Assembly: GCA_016789905.1 (NCBI GenBank)
Contig: JAEUQC010000158.1
Span: 1 to 64,000 of the forward strand
From: Bryobacterales bacterium
Lineage (GTDB): Bacteria > Acidobacteriota > Terriglobia > Bryobacterales > Bryobacteraceae
Direction of reading: 5' to 3'
DNA length: 64,000 nucleotides
Shown piece after piece: positions 56,904-64,000 of this stretch (its first letter is position 1; every line of letters starts with the position of its first letter). A program made the translations under genes and the position numbers. The notes beneath the pieces were generated by a model. It did not search any database. It was not told the origin of the DNA and was given only the letters and a program-made list of their open reading frames with translations.

Positions 56904-58533
56904 GGCCTCTATGATACTCCAGCCGTGAAACTAGAAATCCAGTGCTTATTACAGCGGCGCACCCGGCGACGTTATACCAGAGGAAAGAAGTGGCGCCTGT
57001 GAAGTGCAGTGTGAAGATAACCGCCTCTCCGGCCAACACGCCGTAAAAAGCGCCATTGGCGCCTACGCGCGGAAAGTACATGGCCAGGGCGAACACGCCG
57101 AGAATTCCCCCATAAAACAAGGACCCCAACAGGTTCACCGCCTCCACCAGGGAGCCGAGATTCTTAGCGAATTGCGCGGTGATCACCGCGTAGGCGCCCC
57201 AGAACGCTGTAAATGCGCGCGAGGCCCAAAGATAGTGGGAATCCTCGGCGGCGGGGCGCAGAAGCCGCTTGTAGATATCGATGACGGAGACCGTCGCCAA
57301 TGAGTTGATCTCTCCGGAAATTGTGGACATGGCCGCGGCAAGGATGGCCGCGATGATCAGGCCAACAATGCCTTGCGGCAGATAGTGGGTGACGAAGTGC
57401 AGAAATACGTAGTTAGTATCATTGCCGCCGGTGATCGCGGCGGCCTGCTTTCGGGCGGTGTCGATATCTTTCTGCGCCGCCTGGAACGCGTCTCGGTCCG
57501 CTTCGCCGCGGACAAGCCGGGCTGCGGCTTCATGCCGCTTCTGGAACGCCGTGTCGAACTGCTGTTGCAGTGCTGGATAGGCGGGATTGGCACGGAGTTT
57601 TGCCATGTCGCCGGGCTGGAACAACAGCGGCGGCTGCACGAAGGTAAAGAACGCGAATACGATCGCGCCGGTCAGCAGAATCAGAAACTGCATTGGGATT
57701 TTCGCGATCGCGTTAAAGAGAAGTCCAAGGCGGCTTTGGGCAATGGAAGATCCGGTCAAGTAGCGCTGTACCTGACTTTGGTCGCAACCGAAATACGCCA
57801 ATGCCAGGAACGCGCCACCGAACAGACCGCTCCAGATGTTGTAGCGGTCGTCCCAGGCGAAGGATGTCGTCACCGGATTTAGTTTGCCGGCGGCCCCGGC
57901 CACGGTTAGCGCGCCGGTGAGCCCAATATTCTCAGGAAGCAGGTAGACGGCCATAAACAGGGCGGCGGCAAGGCCGGCCATCATGATGAGCATCTGCTGA
58001 AAATCGGTCCACGTAACAGCTTGAACACCGCCCATGACGGTATAGACCACCACGATCACGCCCATGATGAGCGTCGTGTACTGGTCCGGCCAGCCCAGAA
58101 TGACCGTCAGCACGATGGCCGGGGCGGAAAGCGCAAGGCCCACGGCAAGGCCGCGTTGGATGAGAAAAATGATGCTGACAAGCGTGCGCGTCCGGGCGTC
58201 GAATCTCTTCTCCAGATACTCGTAGGCAGTATAGACATTTGCGCGGTGGAATAGCGGCACCGCCGTGACGGAGAGAATAACCATGGCCAGCGGCAGGCCG
58301 AAATAAAACTGTACGAACCTCATGCCATCGACATAGCCCTGGCCCGTGGTCGATATGAACGTGATGGCGGAGGCCTGGGTCGCCATGATGGAGAGGGCCA
58401 TGGCATACCACGGCATCGTGTTCCCGGCGCGAAGATACTTATCCGTTGTGTCGGACCCGCGCGCTTTCCACAGGCCGTAGAGGACCACGGCGGCGACGGA
58501 GGCGATCATCACCACCCAATCGAGCGGTCTCAT
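56890..58533 (-). CDS. Sodium:solute symporter (SSS family)
   Basis: A 547-residue inner-membrane protein with about 13 helices in the LeuT fold. Family landmarks are ASAITFISTTGQGYVDG, DFQQMLIMMAGLAAA, FGCDQSQVQRYLTG and AAAMSTISGEINSLATV, the last holding Ser/Thr ligands of the sodium site. A long soluble insert (about 295-355) is rich in Lys/Arg. ATG 58533 (MRPLDW) is chosen over the ATG two codons upstream because AAGG is then 7 nt away. It overlaps the upstream 42-aa gene by ATGA. The sugar, amino acid or other substrate is unknown, but the secreted deacetylase next to it suggests a deacetylated sugar. Confidence 0.9.
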   Translation of the reverse strand: MRPLDWVVMIASVAAVVLYGLWKARGSDTTDKYLRAGNTMPWYAMALSIMATQASAITFISTTGQGYVDGMRFVQFYFGLPLAMVILSVTAVPLFHRANVYTAYEYLEKRFDARTRTLVSIIFLIQRGLAVGLALSAPAIVLTVILGWPDQYTTLIMGVIVVVYTVMGGVQAVTWTDFQQMLIMMAGLAAALFMAVYLLPENIGLTGALTVAGAAGKLNPVTTSFAWDDRYNIWSGLFGGAFLALAYFGCDQSQVQRYLTGSSIAQSRLGLLFNAIAKIPMQFLILLTGAIVFAFFTFVQPPLLFQPGDMAKLRANPAYPALQQQFDTAFQKRHEAAARLVRGEADRDAFQAAQKDIDTARKQAAAITGGNDTNYVFLHFVTHYLPQGIVGLIIAAILAAAMSTISGEINSLATVSVIDIYKRLLRPAAEDSHYLWASRAFTAFWGAYAVITAQFAKNLGSLVEAVNLLGSLFYGGILGVFALAMYFPRVGANGAFYGVLAGEAVIFTLHFTGATSFLWYNVAGCAAVISTGFLVSRLEYHRGHGNQ

Positions 58534-58658
58534 GCCCATGCCTTCCCGAACAGCCAAAATAGCGTGATAAGCACGGCGAGATAGAGAATGACGGCTGTGT
58601 AGACGCGCCGCCATTCGCCCAGAAATGGCGGTGGGTCGTCGTGGACTTCACGCTTCAA
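58530..58658 (-). CDS. 42-aa single-helix membrane protein between deacetylase and symporter
   Basis: The frame starts at TTG 58658 and reads MKREVHDDPPPFLGEW, then a hydrophobic helix from about residue 20 to 38 (YTAVILYLAVLITLFWLF), then GKAWA. A GGGAG site lies 6 nt before the TTG, and the TTG itself overlaps the TGA of the PIG-L gene (TTGA); the stop overlaps the symporter start (ATGA). This double coupling argues that the gene is real. Tiny helper proteins such as YjcH (DUF485) and YhdT (DUF997) precede other SSS symporters, so it may be an accessory subunit. I recognise no family. Confidence 0.7.
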   Translation of the reverse strand: MKREVHDDPPPFLGEWRRVYTAVILYLAVLITLFWLFGKAWA

Positions 58659-61117
58659 TTTACGCTCCCGGCCGATAGAAAGTTCGCGAAGATTCGATAG
58701 GCGCCGGGAACGCCCGCCGGAAGCTGGCGGAACCAACTGAGCGGGGTGAATACGTAGGCGCCCTTGCCATATTTCGTGTAAAGCGTGCCGCCCTTCAGCG
58801 GGGCTTCGCCGGGATCGTGCATCTGAAAGAGTGTTTCATAGTTGGGGTCCCAGGCGGAGGCGAAATATAGGCCGCGTTCCTGCACCCAGCCTTCAAAGTC
58901 CCGGTTGGTGATTTTGTTCGGGGATTGGAGCAGCTTGTGCGTGGCGGCGAACTCGACTGGTGACTCTTCCACGGTGACGCGGCCCTGGCTGAGCGTGATG
59001 GGATACGGCCCCATGCCTTCCAGCAGTTTCGGGTTGCCGCCGAAGAAGCCGCCTTCCATGACGTTGTACTGCACAACCAGCGTGCCGCCGTTTCGGGCGT
59101 ACTCGTGCAGGCGGCGGGCATTGGCGCGAACGTCTGGGCGCGTGTTGAAGGCGCGGACGCCAGTGACTATGGCTTGGTATTTGGAGAGATCGTCCTGCGC
59201 CAGTGCCTCCTTCGTCAGCAGCGTGACCGTACAGCCGAGTTGTTCCAGCGCGCGCGGAACTTCGTCACCAGACCCCATAATGTAGCCGATGTGCGTCGAC
59301 GAGATCTGAATGTCCGTTCGCACCAGCTTCGCTTCGGCGGGTGCGAAAGCGGCCTGCGGGGGAATGTGCGGATACTCGACGCTGGTCATGGAAAGGGAAT
59401 GAGTTTGCCCGTTGATTGCGAGTTCCGCCTTGAGCGTTGCGGTGCTTTCGCCCGCAGGCGGAGTAACGGTGAACTTGACCGTTTGTTGTTCAGCGGCGTT
59501 GAGCGCGAACTCGCGGGAGACGGGCGCGACCCTCCACCCGGACGGCGCTTTCAGGCTTGCGGCGCCTTTGGTGTTGGCCTCCATCCCGGTGATCTGCACC
59601 GCGATTTCGCGCGGGTTCCGGTTCGGAAACAGGATGGCCTTGTCGGCCAGCTTCACGACGGCCGGCGGAACGGCAACAAGCGGACGGGTGAGTTCGCCAT
59701 AAATGCGATCGGTGTAGCGGTGCTGGATGGGCAGCATCACGAGTTGCGGTTCGCCGTTGATGACTACGGTGAAGCCGGTAGTATTATTGGCTGCGGGGCC
59801 ATCGGGCGAGCCGAGCGCGCGAACGTTGTCTATCGCATACATCGTGTCGCTCTTTGGGCGCTGGAGCCAATAGGGCTGCGTGGGCACAGCGGGCATCGTG
59901 ACCGTTTCAACGTGGGTGAAGGCCTGCCCCTTGCCAAGCGCCTTGTCGATTTTTATTGCCTTCAGATTGCTGTGAACGGAGAAGAGCTTGACGTCGAGCC
60001 CGCCGCGATTGATGGCGGTGAAAGCGATGTCGATGGGTGTGCCGGTGACGGCGTGGTACTTGGGCGAGGTGACATCGAAGTACAGTCCCGCGGCTTGCAG
60101 GATGGCTTCGTCGAGCTCGGCGCGCTTCTCCCTGGCCAGCGGATGATCGAGCATATCGACCTCGCGGCGGGCCTGCTGCAGCAGCGGGACAATGGCCTCC
60201 GGGGCGCGGTCGTCCAACTCCTTCGCGGCGCGCCGCAGCAGCGCGGCCGCCTTCTCCGACCCCGGTACGCGCGCCCACGTGGTGTCGATGCCATCCATCA
60301 GTCCAGTGGTTGCCGGTTCGCCGGCCAGCACCTGGAAATACTCTCGCATCTGGCCACGCTCCTGGCGCCAGCCCATGGCCTGCGAACGGTGCTGGCTGCG
60401 GCTGATGCCGGCGATCTCGCCGAAGCTCTGGCCAAGCACCGGGTCGTACACGCCGACATCGAGCACGAGTTTATTCGGCAGCGCTTCGGCTTCCTTCGCC
60501 ATGGCGGGTGTGAATGCGGGGATGTTCAGCAGCAGCCGTCTGGCTTGCCAGGGCCGGCCGAGTTCAGGAAATTGGGCAGGGTCGGCCGCGGCGGTGAATG
60601 CTTCTTTGCCGAGCAGACTGCTGGCTTGATGCTGGCCGTGGCCGTCGCGCGGTGTGCCGCTAAAGCGAAGCACTATGATGTCGGGCTGGAAGCGGCGGAT
60701 GTGGAACACAATATCGCCAAGAATCCTGTTCCGGTCCCACTTGGTAAGCGTTTCGGCGGCGTTCTTGGTGAAACCGAAATCGATGGCGCGGGAGAAGTAC
60801 TGTTCGGCGCCGTCGATGCGGCGGGCGGACAGCAGTTCCTGCGTGCGGATGAGACCCATCCATTCGCCCTGTTCGCTGCCAATGAGGTTCTGGCCCCCCT
60901 CGCCGCGGGTAAGCGAGAGGTAGGCGGTGCGGTATTGCCAGCCGCGCGCGGAAAAGGACAAAAATGCGGTGTTTTCGTCGTCGGGATGGGCGGCGATGTG
61001 GAGCACTTTGCCCAGGCGGGAGAGCTTTTCCACCTGGAGCCGGAGTTTGGCCGCGCCCGAAATGGGCGCTTGGGCGTGGAGTATAGGCAGCAAAGCTAGA
61101 AGCAATAGGGCGCGCAT
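58655..61117 (-). CDS. Secreted PIG-L/LmbE-family deacetylase with large C-terminal region
   Basis: An 820-residue exported protein (signal MRALLLLALLPILHAQ). Residues about 35-260 are a PIG-L domain with the metal motif AAHPDDENT and the later DGHGQHQ histidines, as in N-acetylglucosamine and bacillithiol deacetylases that use zinc. The C-terminal 550 residues include Ig-like parts (AEQQTVKFTVTPPAGESTATLKAEL, in part) and a ThuA/glutamine-amidotransferase-like end (IGYIMGSGDEVPRALEQLGCTVTLLTKEAL, in part). It opens the operon that encodes the 42-aa protein, symporter, SnoaL and AsmA proteins. It likely trims acetylated sugars outside the inner membrane. Confidence 0.9.
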   Translation of the reverse strand: MRALLLLALLPILHAQAPISGAAKLRLQVEKLSRLGKVLHIAAHPDDENTAFLSFSARGWQYRTAYLSLTRGEGGQNLIGSEQGEWMGLIRTQELLSARRIDGAEQYFSRAIDFGFTKNAAETLTKWDRNRILGDIVFHIRRFQPDIIVLRFSGTPRDGHGQHQASSLLGKEAFTAAADPAQFPELGRPWQARRLLLNIPAFTPAMAKEAEALPNKLVLDVGVYDPVLGQSFGEIAGISRSQHRSQAMGWRQERGQMREYFQVLAGEPATTGLMDGIDTTWARVPGSEKAAALLRRAAKELDDRAPEAIVPLLQQARREVDMLDHPLAREKRAELDEAILQAAGLYFDVTSPKYHAVTGTPIDIAFTAINRGGLDVKLFSVHSNLKAIKIDKALGKGQAFTHVETVTMPAVPTQPYWLQRPKSDTMYAIDNVRALGSPDGPAANNTTGFTVVINGEPQLVMLPIQHRYTDRIYGELTRPLVAVPPAVVKLADKAILFPNRNPREIAVQITGMEANTKGAASLKAPSGWRVAPVSREFALNAAEQQTVKFTVTPPAGESTATLKAELAINGQTHSLSMTSVEYPHIPPQAAFAPAEAKLVRTDIQISSTHIGYIMGSGDEVPRALEQLGCTVTLLTKEALAQDDLSKYQAIVTGVRAFNTRPDVRANARRLHEYARNGGTLVVQYNVMEGGFFGGNPKLLEGMGPYPITLSQGRVTVEESPVEFAATHKLLQSPNKITNRDFEGWVQERGLYFASAWDPNYETLFQMHDPGEAPLKGGTLYTKYGKGAYVFTPLSWFRQLPAGVPGAYRIFANFLSAGSVN

Positions 61118-61125
61118 GTTCTTCT

Positions 61126-61131
61126 AGTTTA
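61126..61131 (-). promoter_or_regulatory. Candidate -10 box of the PIG-L operon
   Basis: TAAACT on the minus strand ends 8 nt before the ATG at 61117. An AGAAG stretch in between could also act as a weak ribosome site, so a leaderless start is not proven. Confidence 0.3.
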
Positions 61132-61139
61132 GGATGCGG

Positions 61140-61167
61140 GCGGGCGGCGCACCGGTGCGCCGCCCGC
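61140..61167 (-). terminator. Palindromic hairpin after FG-GAP gene
   Basis: A 28-bp perfect palindrome (GCGGGCGGCGCACC and its complement) starts 5 bases after the FG-GAP gene stop. The sequence after it lacks a clear T-run, so it is a hairpin terminator candidate only. Confidence 0.55.
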
Positions 61168-61172
61168 TCCAC

Positions 61173-63131
61173 CTATTTCAACTGCGGCCCGCCGGTTGCA
61201 ATGCCTCCCAGCGCGCTCTTCACTGTGATGAACGGGGCCGCGCCCGGCAGGTTCACCGTGAACGTGCCGCCGTACTTGCCGTTGCCGTTATTGGACAGCG
61301 TGCCGATCAGCGCGCCGGTGGCGGCGTTGTAGACCGTCAACGTGCTGGTGGCGCTGGTGCTCGTTGCGTCCAGTTTCAACTGGAAAGCCTTGGCGGTGTA
61401 GATGGCCTTGGCAATCGTCACCGTATCCGCCGGACGCAGAAGGGTAATCATTGTCACCTGGGTGATGCCATCCAGAGTGGCCGACAGGTTTACCGGCGTA
61501 TTTACCGCCACCGGGCTAAGCGCGATGGGGAAGCTGACCGATGACGCGCCGGCGGGCACCGTCACCGTGGCGGGTACCGCGGCAAGCGCGGGATTGCCGC
61601 TGGTGAGCGAAATGGCAGCCGCTGAAGAAGCGGGGCCGTTCAGCGTCAACGTTCCAGTGACGTTGAAGATGCCGTACTGGCTGGCCGGATTCACATTGAA
61701 CCCCGTAAGCACAAAGGCGGCGACGATATCGAGCCGCGCCGTCTGCGTCACGCCTCCGGCGGTGGCGATGATGTTGGCCGTAGAGGGCACGGCGACCGCG
61801 CTGGTGGCAACGTTGAACGACATGGACGAAACGCCGGCCGGAATGGCCACCGTATTGCCGGCGGGGAAGAACGCCGCCGCGTTGGAACTGGACAGCGTAA
61901 TGGCTACCGGCGCGGGGGCGGGTCCGCCGAGCGTGACGGTGCCGGTGGTTGTCTCCGCGCCGCCGATAACCGATGGCGGCGTGAGCGTGAGTTGGGCCAG
62001 CAGCGGCGGGTTGCCGCGCGGATTCCGGAAGACGGTGAACTCCGGGTACGAACTGACAATCAGGTCGGCGGAACCGTTTGAGTCGACGTCGGCGCCCAGA
62101 AGTTCAAAAGGGCCGTTGGCGAGCGGCGCTTCAAAGAGCACGGGCCCAAGCGAGCCGTCGCCCCGTCCGCCGAGCACCGTGACTTTTCCGGTCGCCGAGA
62201 GAAAGGTTGCGATGTCGAGGTTGCCATCCTGATTGAAATCGCCGGGGACGTAGCCACGGAACGCCGCGGAGAACACGTAACTGGAGTAGCCGAGGAACGA
62301 ACCCGTGCCCGTGCCGAGAGCGATGGAAATGCCGAAGTTGGAGCCGTCCTGGCGAGCCTGGGCGGTTTGGTGAACCAGGTCCAGCTTACCGTCGTTGTTG
62401 AAGTCGCCGGTTTGCACGCCGAAGGCGAGCGGCAAAATGGAGGCAGCCGGCTGGAACGTGCCGTCGCCGTTGCCAAGGAACATGTTGGCGGACGTGGTGG
62501 AACTGACGGTGGCAATGGCGTCAAGATTGCCGTCGTTGTTGAAGTCGCCGGTTACGACGTACGGCGATTGGAAGGCGGTGGGGTAAAGTACCGCGGGGCG
62601 AAACGTTCCGTTGCCATTCCCAAGAATGACGGCCAGCCCATTGGCGCCGGGCACGAGTACGTCCTGAAAGCCGTCCTTGTTCAAGTCTCCGGAGGTGCAA
62701 TTGCCACCGGCGAGCGGGGTAACCGGCAGCGTCAAAAACTGCGGCGTGGAAAACGTGCCGTTGCCGTTTCCGTAAACGACAGCAGTGGCGATGGGGCTGG
62801 TGAGAAGGAGATCCATCCGGCCGTCGTTGTTGAAGTCGGCGGGGCGAAGGTTGGCCACCAGGAAACCAACGGAAATGGTTGTTGGCGCATTGTAGCCCCC
62901 GGCCGCGCCGGCGAGCGCGACGGAGAAGCCGTTCCTATTATCGAAAACGCGGTTATCGGCGGCGGCCAGATCGGGCCGTCCGTCGTTATTAAAATCCGCG
63001 GCGGCGCTCCAATACATGGACGGACCAGTGACAGCGTTACCATTCGTGGAATAGGTGGCCGGAGGAATGAAAACGGGGATCTGCGCCGAAGCGATGGCCG
63101 CCGTGAGCAGAACGGCAGGGAGGAGTCTCAT
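61173..63131 (-). CDS. Secreted FG-GAP/VCBS repeat protein with Ig-like domains
   Basis: A 652-residue exported protein (signal MRLLPAVLLTAAIASAQ). Residues 40-360 form FG-GAP blades with Ca-binding loops (AADFNNDGRPDLAAAD, PADFNNDGRMDLLLT, SGDLNKDGFQDVLVPG, TGDFNNDGNLDAIATV, TGDFNNDGKLDLVH, PGDFNQDGNLDIATFL). Three Ig-like units with the pattern GTVTLGGPAPAPVAITLSS...VAIPAGVSSMSF (in part) follow, then a C-terminal beta domain. Function is probably surface display or adhesion. Its neighbours are the bacterioferritin gene and the PIG-L operon on the same strand, each separated by a hairpin. Confidence 0.88.
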   Translation of the reverse strand: MRLLPAVLLTAAIASAQIPVFIPPATYSTNGNAVTGPSMYWSAAADFNNDGRPDLAAADNRVFDNRNGFSVALAGAAGGYNAPTTISVGFLVANLRPADFNNDGRMDLLLTSPIATAVVYGNGNGTFSTPQFLTLPVTPLAGGNCTSGDLNKDGFQDVLVPGANGLAVILGNGNGTFRPAVLYPTAFQSPYVVTGDFNNDGNLDAIATVSSTTSANMFLGNGDGTFQPAASILPLAFGVQTGDFNNDGKLDLVHQTAQARQDGSNFGISIALGTGTGSFLGYSSYVFSAAFRGYVPGDFNQDGNLDIATFLSATGKVTVLGGRGDGSLGPVLFEAPLANGPFELLGADVDSNGSADLIVSSYPEFTVFRNPRGNPPLLAQLTLTPPSVIGGAETTTGTVTLGGPAPAPVAITLSSSNAAAFFPAGNTVAIPAGVSSMSFNVATSAVAVPSTANIIATAGGVTQTARLDIVAAFVLTGFNVNPASQYGIFNVTGTLTLNGPASSAAAISLTSGNPALAAVPATVTVPAGASSVSFPIALSPVAVNTPVNLSATLDGITQVTMITLLRPADTVTIAKAIYTAKAFQLKLDATSTSATSTLTVYNAATGALIGTLSNNGNGKYGGTFTVNLPGAAPFITVKSALGGIATGGPQLK

Positions 63132-63160
63132 GCAGGCTGAGACAAGCGGGGAAGGCGGAC

Positions 63161-63189
63161 GGAACAGATTTCCGCCGGAAATCTGTTCC
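63161..63189 (-). terminator. Hairpin terminator after bacterioferritin gene
   Basis: A perfect 13-bp stem (GGAACAGATTTCC / GGAAATCTGTTCC) with a GCC loop lies 12 bases past the bfr stop and 29 bases before the FG-GAP gene start. The right T-tract is short, so it is probable but not certain. Confidence 0.7.
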
Positions 63190-63201
63190 GCCGGGAATTG
63201 G

Positions 63202-63678
63202 TTAGTCTTCTTTGTGGATTTGCTGGGCCAGGTAATTCCCTTCGCCCACTTCCGACATCATGTGGAGCTGCGCTTCCAGCCAGTCCACGTGGTGTTCCTC
63301 GTCCACCAGGATCTTTTCAAACAAATCGCGGGAGCCATTGTCACCGGCGGCAGTAGCGCTGGCAATAGCCTTGTTCAGTCGCGGCACGGCCTGGAGTTCC
63401 AGCGCCAGATCGTTCTGGAACTGCTCCTTCACCGTCTTGCCAATCGCGAGCGGAAAAAGTTCATGCATCGTCGGCGTGCCGTCCAGGTATAGGATGCGCT
63501 CAATCAACGCCTCCGCGTGGCGCATCTCGTCGATCGATTCCTTGCGGGTATAGTTCGCCAACTTCTGGTAGCCCCAGTTTTCCATCATCTCGGCATGTAG
63601 GAAGTATTGGTTGATCGCGGTCAGCTCCGCTTTCAGACACTCATTCAGGTAGGCGATAACTTCGTCGTTTCCACGCAT
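63202..63678 (-). CDS. bfr: Bacterioferritin
   Basis: A 158-residue four-helix iron-storage protein that oxidises Fe2+ and mineralises it inside a 24-mer. All ferroxidase ligands are in place: E18, E51, H54, E94, E127 and H130. The heme-binding M52 is also present, so it is a true heme bacterioferritin. Length equals the E. coli protein. There is no Shine-Dalgarno site; a TACAAT box lies 6 nt before the ATG. It diverges from a response regulator gene with 41 bases between starts. Confidence 0.96.
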   Translation of the reverse strand: MRGNDEVIAYLNECLKAELTAINQYFLHAEMMENWGYQKLANYTRKESIDEMRHAEALIERILYLDGTPTMHELFPLAIGKTVKEQFQNDLALELQAVPRLNKAIASATAAGDNGSRDLFEKILVDEEHHVDWLEAQLHMMSEVGEGNYLAQQIHKED

Positions 63679-63684
63679 GTTTGC

Positions 63685-63690
63685 ATTGTA
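63685..63690 (-). promoter_or_regulatory. Candidate -10 box of bacterioferritin gene
   Basis: TACAAT on the minus strand ends 6 nt before the ATG at 63678. No -35 hexamer at proper spacing and no Shine-Dalgarno site were found, which suggests a leaderless message. Confidence 0.4.
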
Positions 63691-63719
63691 CCAACGCTTC
63701 CCGTGGCAAACTGGGAACG

Positions 63720-64000
63720 ATGGCCGTTACCGCAACTTTTCCCAGCGCAAGAATTCTGATCGCCGACGATGAAGAAGCGCAGCGCAACGGACTGGCGAGC
63801 ATCATTCGCGGCTGGGGCTTCGGCGCCGACACTGCCGCCGACGGGCAGGAGGCGCTGGAGAAGCTGCTGGCAACGCCGTTCTCGGTGCTGATTACCGATC
63901 TGAAGATGCCCCGCATGGACGGATTCGAACTGCTGCGCCGTTTGCCGGCGGAAAACATTCAGGTGCCCGCCATTGTGCTCACCGCGTTCGGCAATATTGA
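63720..64000 (+). CDS. Response regulator (NtrC-like receiver), 3' end cut by window
   Basis: The ATG at 63720 opens a frame that runs to the window end, giving 93 codons. It is a receiver domain: the acidic pair in RILIADDEE, the phosphorylation site Asp in VLITDLKMPRMDG and the conserved Thr in PAIVLTAFGNI. The TAFGNI sequence is typical of NtrC-family receivers, so an AAA+ domain may follow outside the window. GGGAA lies a few bases upstream of the ATG. The partner kinase is not seen. Confidence 0.88.
   Translation, partial: MAVTATFPSARILIADDEEAQRNGLASIIRGWGFGADTAADGQEALEKLLATPFSVLITDLKMPRMDGFELLRRLPAENIQVPAIVLTAFGNI

Noticed and set aside
59105..61099. 664-codon open frame on the plus strand
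   Set aside because: Antisense to the PIG-L gene, which has clear domain motifs; the frame itself has none.

Overview
The window is GC-rich, tightly packed bacterial chromosome, almost certainly from the Acidobacteriota and most likely the Bryobacterales/Solibacter group. Reasons: a secreted protein of the TIGR03437 type (a family described from Solibacter), three very long TonB-dependent receptors with an N-terminal carboxypeptidase-regulatory-like domain, several FG-GAP/VCBS and UnbV propeller proteins, TPR-rich proteins, multiheme cytochromes and a PEP-CTERM protein. No rRNA or CRISPR array was seen. There is one tRNA gene (Gln, TTG).

Layout. 1-7.8 kb: a truncated secreted propeller protein, a polytopic membrane protein, the potassium transporter Kup, an operon of class II photolyase + TIGR01777 epimerase + a 69-aa protein, and a radical SAM/SPASM protein. 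7.9-13 kb: an NtrY-like kinase, an NtrC-type regulator and a TIGR03437 secreted protein in one operon. 13-15.4 kb: SGNH hydrolase, YqjM-type old yellow enzyme and HD hydrolase. 15.8-28 kb: a minus-strand set of TonB receptor, 831-aa TPR protein and CRTAC1/UnbV protein, diverging from two multiheme c-type cytochromes; a third multiheme cytochrome runs in from the other side. 28-34.6 kb: an accessory, decaying region between copies of a dispersed repeat and a tRNA-Gln gene, holding a TonB receptor with distinctive codon use, a DUF433/DUF5615 toxin-antitoxin remnant and a heavily mutated large serine recombinase. 34.6-37.8 kb: secretin with a cohesin-like tail and two pseudopilins. 37.9-43.2 kb: SmpB, leucyl aminopeptidase, and a three-gene molybdopterin oxidoreductase operon (FeS subunit, catalytic subunit, TorD-like chaperone) with no membrane anchor. 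43.3-48.6 kb: YIP1-TPR protein, TonB receptor, small His-containing membrane protein and a PEP-CTERM HAF-repeat protein. 48.8-54.3 kb: DASS transporter, DUF1835 protein, a GT2 glycosyltransferase and a GT-C glycosyltransferase that diverge from overlapping start codons. 54.3-61.1 kb: an operon of secreted PIG-L deacetylase, an undescribed 42-aa membrane protein, a sodium:solute symporter, a SnoaL-like protein and an AsmA protein. 61.2-64 kb: FG-GAP/Ig-like secreted protein, bacterioferritin, and the start of a response regulator.

How it fits together: most of the content serves the envelope and the outside of the cell (receptors, propellers, secreted hydrolases, cytochromes, type II secretion parts), plus redox and signalling genes. 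Gene spacing is very tight. Many starts at promoter-bearing boundaries lack a Shine-Dalgarno site and instead have a TANNNT-like box 6-10 nt upstream, suggesting leaderless transcripts. The most unusual loci are the receptor/cytochrome block at 15.8-28 kb, the decayed tRNA-Gln island at 28-34.5 kb, and the tiny membrane protein coupled to the symporter at 58.5 kb.
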